Assembly: GCF_009711085.1 (NCBI RefSeq)
Contig: NZ_WMKA01000001.1
Location: forward strand, 25,672 to 89,671
Direction of reading: 5' to 3'
Origin: Cellulosimicrobium composti
Lineage (GTDB): Bacteria > Actinomycetota > Actinomycetes > Actinomycetales > Cellulomonadaceae
DNA: 64,000 nucleotides
Positions 57,963 through 64,000 of this stretch are shown here, one piece after another. How positions within the stretch are numbered: the stretch's first letter is position 1; every line of letters begins with the position of its first letter. A program made the position numbers and the translations under genes. The notes beneath the pieces are model-generated. The model did not search any database and was not told the DNA's origin. It saw only the letters and a program-made list of their open reading frames with translations.

Positions 57963-58679
57963 ATGCCTCTGCGCCCCGGCTCCCGGGAGCCCCTCCCCTC
58001 GTCCGCCCGTCGCCGCGCCCTGCGCGGGCTGTGCTGGCGGGCCCGGTTCGTCGTGGCCGCGGTGTGCTGCGGCGCCGCCGCCGCGGTGCTCGTCGGTGCG
58101 CTGCGCCCCCCACCGCCGCCGACCGCGCCCGTCGTCGTGACCACGCGCGACGTCCCGGCGGGCGCGGTCCTCGCCGGTGCGGACCTCCGCGTGGACGACG
58201 TCCCGGCCGCGCTCGTGCCCGCCGGTGCCGCGGGCGCGCCGGCCGGCGTCGTAGGTCGCCGCGCGACGGTCGCCCTCGCCGCGGGCACCCTCGTCCAGGA
58301 CGCGCTCGTCGCGGGCGGCGAGCTCGTGGCGGCCGCACCGGCGGGCACGGTCGTCGCCCCGGTCCGCCTCGACCCGGGCGTCGCCGCGCTCCTCGGCCCC
58401 GGCGACCGCGTGGACCTGCTCGCGGCCGGGGACCTCGCCGCCGCGGCCGTACCGGTCGACGCGGCCGATCCCGACGGGACGTCCCAGGCCGACGACCCCT
58501 ACCTCGCGCGCGCGGCGGTCGTCGTGCCCACGCCCGAGCCCGACGCCGGGGGCGGCCTCCTCGGCGCCGGCGTCACGAGCAGCGACGTCGTCACGCTCGT
58601 CGCCGTCCTGCCCGCCGAGGCGGAGCGCCTGGCCGCCGTGAGCGGCCACGCCCCGGTGACCGCCGTGCTCGTGCCCTGA
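57963..58679 (+). CDS. SAF-domain membrane-anchored protein (CpaB/RcpC-like)
   Basis: 238 residues. One N-terminal helix ('ARFVVAAVCCGAAAAVLVGAL') after a basic stretch, a proline hinge, then a SAF domain ('VVVTTRDVPAGAVLAGADLRVDDVPAALVPAGA', 'GRRATVALAAGTLVQDALV'). A second part 'VVAPVRLDPGVAALLGPGDRVDLLAAGD' resembles the RcpC/CpaB body of pilus-assembly proteins. No other pilus gene is nearby. ATG at 57963 follows TACGGT (57950-57955) by 7 nt (leaderless). A protein of this kind sits next to mscL in many actinobacteria; function unknown. Confidence 0.85.
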   Translation: MPLRPGSREPLPSSARRRALRGLCWRARFVVAAVCCGAAAAVLVGALRPPPPPTAPVVVTTRDVPAGAVLAGADLRVDDVPAALVPAGAAGAPAGVVGRRATVALAAGTLVQDALVAGGELVAAAPAGTVVAPVRLDPGVAALLGPGDRVDLLAAGDLAAAAVPVDAADPDGTSQADDPYLARAAVVVPTPEPDAGGGLLGAGVTSSDVVTLVAVLPAEAERLAAVSGHAPVTAVLVP

Positions 58680-58804
58680 CGTCGCGGGCGAGAAACCCGA
58701 CTCTCCGGACGAGACCGTTGCCGGAGCCGACCGCCGTTGGGAGGATCCTCCTGCTCGAGTCGTGGCGCCGCAGCCACGCGGACCACACGGAAGGGACCCA
58801 TTCC

Positions 58805-59248
58805 ATGAAGGGCGTGCTCAACGGTTTCAAGGAGTTCGTGCTCCGGGGCAACGCGATCGACCTCGCGGTCGGCGTCGTCATCGGCACCGCGTTCTCGGCC
58901 ATCATCACGTCGGTCGTCGACGGCCTCATCAACCCGCTGATCGCGGCGATCTTCGGCGAGCCCGACCTCACGGGGGTCGGCAACTTCACGATCAACGGGG
59001 CGCTCTTCAGCCTCGGCCTCATCCTCGACGCGGTCTTCAAGTTCCTGTGCGTCGCGATCGCGCTCTACTTCTTCATCGTCCTGCCGATGAACCACCTCGC
59101 GGCGATGCGCAAGCAGAACGTCGAGCCGGAGCCGGAGGCCCCGGCCGAGGACGTGCTCGTCCTCCAGGAGATCCGCGACCTCCTCGCGGCGCAGGCCGGC
59201 GGTCCCGGCGCGGCCCCGGGGCGCCCGACGCCGCCGCCCACCGTCTGA
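58805..59248 (+). CDS. mscL: Large-conductance mechanosensitive channel
   Basis: 147 residues. The pentameric channel opens under membrane tension and releases solutes on osmotic downshock. TM1 is 'VLRGNAIDLAVGVVIGTAFSAIITSVVDGLINPLI', including the pore-lining 'GNAIDLAVGVVIG'; TM2 is 'FKFLCVAIALYFFIVLPMNHL'. The C-terminal helix bundle ('VLQEIRDLLAAQ') is followed by a Pro/Ala tail. ATG at 58805 follows GAAGGGACCC. Confidence 0.96.
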   Translation: MKGVLNGFKEFVLRGNAIDLAVGVVIGTAFSAIITSVVDGLINPLIAAIFGEPDLTGVGNFTINGALFSLGLILDAVFKFLCVAIALYFFIVLPMNHLAAMRKQNVEPEPEAPAEDVLVLQEIRDLLAAQAGGPGAAPGRPTPPPTV

Positions 59249-59270
59249 GCAGCACCGCCCGAGCACGCAG

Positions 59271-59310
59271 GTGGCCGCGGCCCGTCCCCGCGGGGAAGGG
59301 CCGCGGCCAC
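59271..59310. terminator. Hairpin terminator after mscL
   Basis: 13-bp perfect arms GTGGCCGCGGCCC (59271-59283) and GGGCCGCGGCCAC (59298-59310) lie between mscL (+) and the small ORF (-), so it can serve both. Confidence 0.75.
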
Positions 59311-59336
59311 CAGTGCGTCGTGGGGATCGTCCGCGC

Positions 59337-59573
59337 TCAGTGCCGCCCGTAGTGGGGCGGGACGTCGCCGAGCAGCCGGTCGTCGTTCTCCCCCGTGCCG
59401 CCGCGCTCCGGCCGGGCCGCGTCGCCCCAGCCCTCGGCGCGCTCGTCCGCGCTCGCCCCGGGCACGACGACGCTCTCGGTCCCCCGCCGCACGGCCCGGC
59501 GCGGTCGCCTGCGCCGCCCCTCTCCCTCGGTCGGGGACGGGCGCTCGGACGACGGCACGGACTCGCTGCTCAC
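59337..59573 (-). CDS. Small acidic/basic conserved protein ending in a PPH-type motif
   Basis: 78 residues. The middle is Arg-rich ('EGRRRRPRRAVRRG'), followed by an acidic stretch and the end 'ENDDRLLGDVPPHYGRH'. Small actinobacterial proteins ending in '(D/E)R(I/L)L..(V/R)PPHW/Y' are common next to other housekeeping genes; no function is known to me. GTG at 59571-59573 follows GACGAT (59580-59585, minus) by 6 nt, consistent with a leaderless transcript. It is 52 bases downstream of the large helicase-like gene on the same strand. Confidence 0.68.
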   Translation of the reverse strand: MSSESVPSSERPSPTEGEGRRRRPRRAVRRGTESVVVPGASADERAEGWGDAARPERGGTGENDDRLLGDVPPHYGRH

Positions 59574-59625
59574 GCCCCTATCGTCCCACCGCGCCCGGAC
59601 CCGGCCCCGCGGTCGCGAGGACGGG

Positions 59626-62600
59626 CTACAGGTCGTCGTCGCCGTGCTGCTCGTCGTCGTCGATGACCGGGACGACGACGATGCGGTCGCCGCCGCCCGT
59701 CTGCGCGACGCCGCCGGTCTCCGGGAGGCGCGCGTCGCGCACCTCCTGCACGACCCGCCGGATGCGCTCGGCCTCCTTCGCGGGGTCGAGGAACGCGGCG
59801 GCGGACCACACCTGCGCGACGGTCCAGCCGATGCGCTCGAGCCGCTCGGCGACCTGCCGGTCGCGGACGCGGACGCTGCGCTCGGCGACGTACGCGGCGT
59901 CGTCCGTGAGGACGGCGACGAGCAACTCGCCGGGCAGGTCCGGGTGGCCGACGACGAGCGGGATGCGGTCGCCGTCGCCGATGCCGTAGTCGGTCTCCAC
60001 GACGAGCCCGGCGCGCCACAGGCGCTCGGCGAGGTCGAGCACGAGACGGTCGGGGCTGCCGCCGAGGTCGACACCGTTGCCGAGCGTGACCTGGTCGGCG
60101 GCGCCGCTGCGCTGCTCGGCGAGGTCGAGCACCTCGGCGAGGAGCCGGGCGCCGGCGCCGCGCAGCCGCTCGGGGTCGAGGTCGCCCGCGGTGAAGCAGG
60201 ACACGACGTGCAGGCGACGGCGGCTCGCGCCGACGGCGTCGAGCAGCATGGCCTCGGCACCGGGTGTGTTGAGGACGCCGAACCGGTGCAGGACGCGCCC
60301 GTGCGGCGTCCGGCCGAACCCGACGGACAGGACGAGGGTGTCGCGCACGAGGCCGGCGACGCCGGACACGTCGGCGACGATGACGGGCTCCTCGCGCGAC
60401 CCGGAGAAGTACCCGGCGAGCGCGGGGTTCTGCCGGACCTCGACGAGGAGGGCGTCGCGGATGCGGTCGGCGTGCAGGGGCGTGACGGTGACGATCGCGA
60501 GGGACTCGTCGGGGCGCGTGAGCGCGTGCTCGATCGCGACCTCGACGACCCGGTCGACCTCGGCCTGCGTGCTCTCGACCGCGCCGGACGTCGGGTCCGG
60601 CATGCCCGCGCCGTCGACGACGTCGAGCTGCACGAGGACCTCGGCGCGCGGGAGCGGCGAGGGCCGCAGGACGCCGGCGTAGCCGTGCTCGGCGAGGAAG
60701 GTCGTCACGTACGGGTCGCGGCGCGAGCCGTCGGCGAGGAGCCGCACGGACGGGAGCAGCTCGGACAGCTCGCGGACGGTGTCGGTGGACGCGGCGCGCG
60801 GGTCGCCCACGGCGACGACCTGGCGGCCGCGCGCGAGCGCGGACAGCACGAGCTCGACGGGCGTGTGCTCGATCGCGTCGAGGACGACGAGGTCGACGGT
60901 GCGGGTCGCGGGGACGAGGTGCGGCACGAGCGTCGGGGTGGCGACGAGCACGGGGCGCAGGCGCCGCAGGACGGCGGGGTGCTTCTCCGTGGTCTCGCGC
61001 AGGCTCACGAGCCGCCCCTCGAGCAGCTCGGTGAAGAGGTCCTCGGCCTCGTCGCGGTGCTCGCGCATCGCCACGCCGAGGTGCTCGCGCACGGCGGCGC
61101 GCACGGGCGCGGCGAGCGACGCGACGTGCGCACGGTCGAGGTCGCGGAACCGCCGCGCGAGCGCGTCGAGCCCCGCGCCGTCCTGACCGGCGAGCGCCTG
61201 GTCCTGGGCAAGGATCTGCTCGAACACGGAGCTCCACCACGCGAGCTCGAGCTCGGGGCCGACCTGGTCGGCCTCGACGCGGCGCGCGACGAGGTCGGCG
61301 AGCAGCTCGCCGAGGCCGAGGTCGGTGAGCCGGCGCAGGATCGCGGTGCGCGGCGGCAGGGTGTCGAGCGACTCGGCGTCCTCGGCGAGCGCGTCGAGGC
61401 GGGCCGCGAGGTCGTCGAGCGGGAGGTCGAGCAGGTCGGCGCCGCCGGGCGTGCCGGCGAGCGCCGGCTGGAGCTCCTCGGTGTCGATCCGGACGGCCTC
61501 GTGCGTGTCCTCGATCGCCGACAGCCCCTCGGGGAGGACGGGCCAGCCCCCGCGCGGGCACTGCTCCTGCCAGACGGCGCGCTGCGCCTGCACCTCGACG
61601 AGCGCGGCGTGCAGGTCGGGCACGCGCACGCCGGGGCGCACCATGTCGCGGGCCTGGCGGCGCAGGCGACGGCGGGCGAACCAGCCCATGTCGACGCCGT
61701 GCTGCTCGCGCCACTGCTTGGTCGCGGTCGCCTCGACCATGTCCTGCGCGGTGCGCTCGAAGATCATGGGCTGGAAGACGTCGAGCGTCCCGCGCATGCC
61801 GCCGAGCATCGCGAGCTGGTCTCCCCACTGGCGCAGCGTCGTCGCGGGCGTGAGCCCGGTGCGCTGCGCGACCTGCTCGACCTGGGCGCGCAGCTGGGGC
61901 AGCGTGTGGGCGCGCAGGCGCTCGACGCGCACGAGGGCGTCGTGCGCCTCCTGCGGCGTGGTGAGCGCGGCGCCGTACCAGGGGGTGGACGCGGCGCGGG
62001 CGGTGAACGCGCCGAGCAGGGCCGCCTCGCGCAGCTCGGCGGCGACGCGCTCGCGCTGGGGCCCGATGCCGAGCACGACCTCGGTGGACAGGCGCACCCG
62101 GGTGTCGGGCGCGGGGCGCTCGGCGGTGAGGCGCGCGAGCGCCTGGAGCGCGTCGTAGGCGGAGACGCCCCACGGGTCGCGGACGAGGTGCAGCGCCTCG
62201 ATGTACCCGGCGAGGCGCGCCCGCGCCCCGAGCAGCGCGTCGCGCGTGCGGGCGACGTCCTCGTCGTCGACCGGCTCGGGCTCGGACGCCATGGCGGACA
62301 GCAGCCGGTGCGAGGCGGTCTCGCGCCACGTCGGCTCCGGGACGACGTCCAGCGCGAGGCCGTCGAGACCGAGCTCGGCGAGCCGGGCGAGGAGCGCGTC
62401 GGCGGCGCGGCGGTGCCCGGGCACGTACAGGACGTGGCGCCCGGAGGCCGCGGCCTCGGCGACGACGGCGGCGAGGGTCCCGGCGACGTCGGACCCGGCG
62501 GGGGCGTCGACGAACAGGTGGGAGCCGCCCGCGAGGACGTCGACGACGTGGCGCTGGGAGGGGTCGAGGTCGCCGACGCCGCGCTCGTGCACCGGGTCGG

Positions 62601-63744
62601 CGTCGCCGACGCGCGGCGCGGGGAGCGCGACGTGCAGCCCGGCCGCGGCGCGCTCGTCCCCGGCGAGCGCCGCCACGACCTCGTGCCGCTCGAGCGCGGG
62701 CGCGATCTCGTCGAGGTCGTCGACGAGCACCTGGCCCGGGTGCACGAACGTGCCGACGAGCACCCGGTGGGTGAGCTCGAAGTCGTCGAGCACGGCCTGG
62801 CCGAGCGCGGCGATGCGGCGGGTCGCGTCGGCGGGGTCGAAGCCCGCACCGGTGAACGTCGAGCGCGCGAGCGTCACGGGGTCGAGCAGCGCGCCGTGCG
62901 CGCGCAGGGTCCGCGCGAGGAGCGGGTTGATCTCGGCCGTGGGCTCGAGCGTGAGCTCGTAGTCGGTCTCGCCGTCGCCCCGCGGGGTCACCGTGAGGGG
63001 GCGTAGGAGGACGGGGGCCCGCACGGTGCGCGACGCGGGCTCGTGCTCGGCGTCGCCCCCGCCGTCACCGGGGTCCGGGACGGCGTCGTTGCCGGTCCGC
63101 GCGGGGGCGCCCGCGTCGGCACCGGTCCCCGCGTGCGGGTCGTGCTCGCCGTCGGACGGCGCGGTGTCGGACGGCGCGGTGCCGTTCGGGACCGTGACGG
63201 GCGGGCGACCCGCGACGCGGGCGAGCGCGGCGACGTCGTCCTCGGCCTCGTGGGTCGCGGCGCCCTGGGTCCAGGTCGCGACGCCGATCGCCAGGTAGGT
63301 CGGGGCGACGCCGTAGCGCTGCGCGTGCTCGGCCGCGCGCACCACGACCGCACGGGCGCGGCGCCGGGCGGCGGGCAGCGAGCCGCCCTCGCGGAAGAGG
63401 TTCGACAGCCGGGTCGGGCGCCCGGCGAAGAGCTGGGCCACGCCGGAGGGGTGCGCGGCGGTGAGGTCCACGACGGCGTCGCCGAGCAGCGCGACGTCCG
63501 CGAGCGAGGAGCCGCCGGCGAGCTCGACGAGTCCGGCGCGCCAGCGCACGACGGCCTCGTCGACGAGGTCGGCCGTCGTGGGCTCGGGGACGAGCACGGG
63601 GCGCGACGGCGGCGCGTCGCCGTCGGTGGTGTCGGTGCGGTGCTGGTCGGCGGGCTGGCCGGTCCCCCCGGGAGCGGTCGCGGGCAGCCGAGCAGGATCG
63701 GCCACGCTCCGGGCGGCTGAGCTGGTGCGGGCTGCGGCATTCAC
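59626..63744 (-). CDS. DUF4011-like SF1 helicase / REase_MTES_1575 nuclease fusion, apparently degenerate
   Basis: 1372 residues. The N-terminal ~100 residues are low-complexity. The middle has the layout of DUF4011-type SF1 helicases, but the Walker A position reads 'VDAPAGSDVAGTLAAVV' instead of GPPGTGKS/T, and the Walker B/DEAD position reads 'VVLDAIEHTPVEL'. Later helicase blocks persist ('SLAIVTVTPLHADRIRDAL', 'VGFGRTPHGRVLHRFGVLNTPGAEAMLLDAVGASRRRLHVVS'). The C-terminal ~100 residues match the MTES_1575 Vsr-like nuclease ('GDRIPLVVGHPDLPGELLVAVLTDDAAYVAERSVRVRDRQVAERLERIGWTV'), where the usual Asp and Glu positions are Pro and Leu. GTG at 63742-63744 has TAGCGT (63751-63756, minus) 6 nt upstream (leaderless). 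Role unknown, perhaps defence-related or structural. Confidence 0.8.
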   Translation of the reverse strand: MNAAARTSSAARSVADPARLPATAPGGTGQPADQHRTDTTDGDAPPSRPVLVPEPTTADLVDEAVVRWRAGLVELAGGSSLADVALLGDAVVDLTAAHPSGVAQLFAGRPTRLSNLFREGGSLPAARRRARAVVVRAAEHAQRYGVAPTYLAIGVATWTQGAATHEAEDDVAALARVAGRPPVTVPNGTAPSDTAPSDGEHDPHAGTGADAGAPARTGNDAVPDPGDGGGDAEHEPASRTVRAPVLLRPLTVTPRGDGETDYELTLEPTAEINPLLARTLRAHGALLDPVTLARSTFTGAGFDPADATRRIAALGQAVLDDFELTHRVLVGTFVHPGQVLVDDLDEIAPALERHEVVAALAGDERAAAGLHVALPAPRVGDADPVHERGVGDLDPSQRHVVDVLAGGSHLFVDAPAGSDVAGTLAAVVAEAAASGRHVLYVPGHRRAADALLARLAELGLDGLALDVVPEPTWRETASHRLLSAMASEPEPVDDEDVARTRDALLGARARLAGYIEALHLVRDPWGVSAYDALQALARLTAERPAPDTRVRLSTEVVLGIGPQRERVAAELREAALLGAFTARAASTPWYGAALTTPQEAHDALVRVERLRAHTLPQLRAQVEQVAQRTGLTPATTLRQWGDQLAMLGGMRGTLDVFQPMIFERTAQDMVEATATKQWREQHGVDMGWFARRRLRRQARDMVRPGVRVPDLHAALVEVQAQRAVWQEQCPRGGWPVLPEGLSAIEDTHEAVRIDTEELQPALAGTPGGADLLDLPLDDLAARLDALAEDAESLDTLPPRTAILRRLTDLGLGELLADLVARRVEADQVGPELELAWWSSVFEQILAQDQALAGQDGAGLDALARRFRDLDRAHVASLAAPVRAAVREHLGVAMREHRDEAEDLFTELLEGRLVSLRETTEKHPAVLRRLRPVLVATPTLVPHLVPATRTVDLVVLDAIEHTPVELVLSALARGRQVVAVGDPRAASTDTVRELSELLPSVRLLADGSRRDPYVTTFLAEHGYAGVLRPSPLPRAEVLVQLDVVDGAGMPDPTSGAVESTQAEVDRVVEVAIEHALTRPDESLAIVTVTPLHADRIRDALLVEVRQNPALAGYFSGSREEPVIVADVSGVAGLVRDTLVLSVGFGRTPHGRVLHRFGVLNTPGAEAMLLDAVGASRRRLHVVSCFTAGDLDPERLRGAGARLLAEVLDLAEQRSGAADQVTLGNGVDLGGSPDRLVLDLAERLWRAGLVVETDYGIGDGDRIPLVVGHPDLPGELLVAVLTDDAAYVAERSVRVRDRQVAERLERIGWTVAQVWSAAAFLDPAKEAERIRRVVQEVRDARLPETGGVAQTGGGDRIVVVPVIDDDEQHGDDDL

Positions 63745-63831
63745 GCTCCGACGCTAACCGCCCGCCTCGCGACGCCCGTCGCGGCGCGCCGGAGGGCGGC
63801 CGACCCGGTGCCGCGGGCGGCGTCGGGCGAG

Positions 63832-63917
63832 GGCACCGTCTCGCGCGCGGGCGCGCCGCGCGCCTGCGGCAGGGGGCACCGTCTCGCGCGCGGGCGCGCC
63901 GCGCGCCTGCGGCAGGG
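63832..63917. repeat. Perfect tandem duplication of a 43-bp GC-rich unit
   Basis: The unit beginning GGCACCGTCTCGCGCGCGGG at 63832 is repeated exactly from 63875 to 63917. It is intergenic and itself contains an inner GCGCG palindrome. Confidence 0.85.
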
Positions 63918-63968
63918 AACGACGAACGGCCCCGGATCGCGTCAATCGCGTTCCGAGGCCGTCGTTCC
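63916..63968. terminator. Long imperfect hairpin, probable terminator
   Basis: GGAACGACG(AA)CGGCC pairs with GGCCGTCGTTCC around an inner stem CGGATCGCG/CGCGTTCCG with TCAAT loop. Symmetric, so it could end transcripts from either side; the gene it serves lies beyond the window edge. Confidence 0.5.
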
Positions 63969-64000
63969 GAGCAATTCCGGAGGTGTTCTCCGGAGAAGAT

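Larger units (their letters stand above)
63745..64000. other. Intergenic end of window with repeats
   Basis: These 256 bases carry the promoter of the helicase-like gene, a 2 x 43-bp tandem repeat and a long hairpin. A second short stem (TCCGGAG-GTGTT-CTCCGGA, about 63976-63995) lies at the very end. No gene is visible. Confidence 0.6.

Noticed and set aside
1..64000. CRISPR array, insertion sequence, prophage or integron
   Set aside because: No regularly spaced repeats, transposase or integrase motifs, or phage structural proteins were found.

Overview
The window looks like a chromosomal segment of a very GC-rich actinobacterium, most likely in the Micrococcales near Cellulomonas, Cellulosimicrobium or Isoptericola. 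That is inferred from codon usage, three DUF348/G5 wall-muralytic (Rpf-type) proteins, a secreted glycan-active enzyme with a cellulomonad-type tail, and many start codons placed 6-8 nt behind a TANNNT -10 box. I see no insertion sequence, prophage or CRISPR array.

Much of the backbone follows the gene order I recall for Mycobacterium tuberculosis Rv0985c-Rv1011. Here that is mscL, a SAF protein, an FmdB/Ruc zinc-ribbon protein, 5-formyl-THF cyclo-ligase, rimJ, a GlpR/SepX-like membrane protein, pmt/rsmI, metG, tatD, rpfB, rsmA and ispE. Accessory modules are inserted between these blocks.

Layout. (1) 1-6870: a LacI-controlled glycan module with a binding-protein lipoprotein (cut by the window edge), an FAD oxidoreductase, the LacI regulator, a secreted beta-propeller enzyme and a CE7 esterase; two matching operators lie in it. 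(2) 6961-17811: ispE, rsmA, tatD and metG interleaved with three Rpf-type paralogues that share one promoter motif; a WYL regulator/VOC pair is inserted. (3) 18066-24788: sorbosone-dehydrogenase-like lipoprotein, aminotransferase, MarR-like protein, nicotinamidase, rsmI and protein O-mannosyltransferase. (4) 24793-38675: GH20 hexosaminidase, a lipoprotein of unknown function, a DUF4190 protein, a formylglycine-generating enzyme, two YhgE/Pip proteins, a damaged FUSC gene, DUF308 and a tyrosine phosphatase. (5) 38719-44236: YrhK-like protein, glutamate decarboxylase, amidohydrolase and a divergent LuxR regulator. (6) 44349-52204: tRNA-Ala, GlpR/SepX-like protein, rimJ, a chitobiose-phosphorylase-like GH94, a GlmU-like/phosphohexomutase fusion and 5-FTHF cyclo-ligase. 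(7) 52223-64000: two-component system, DUF6326 protein, penicillin-acylase-like hydrolase, a Ruc-like protein behind a CIRCE operator, SAF protein, MscL, a small acidic protein and a huge helicase-nuclease whose catalytic motifs look degenerate.

The most interesting point is region 6. Where galU and moeA/glp normally sit between 5-FTHF cyclo-ligase and rimJ, this genome has a GH94 phosphorylase resembling Vibrio chitobiose phosphorylase and a hexose-1-phosphate mutase fused to a GlmU-like nucleotidyltransferase domain. Together they would make and use GlcNAc-1-phosphate (or Glc-1-phosphate). The cytoplasmic GH20 enzyme and the CE7/GH module suggest an organism that feeds on chitin and plant polysaccharides.
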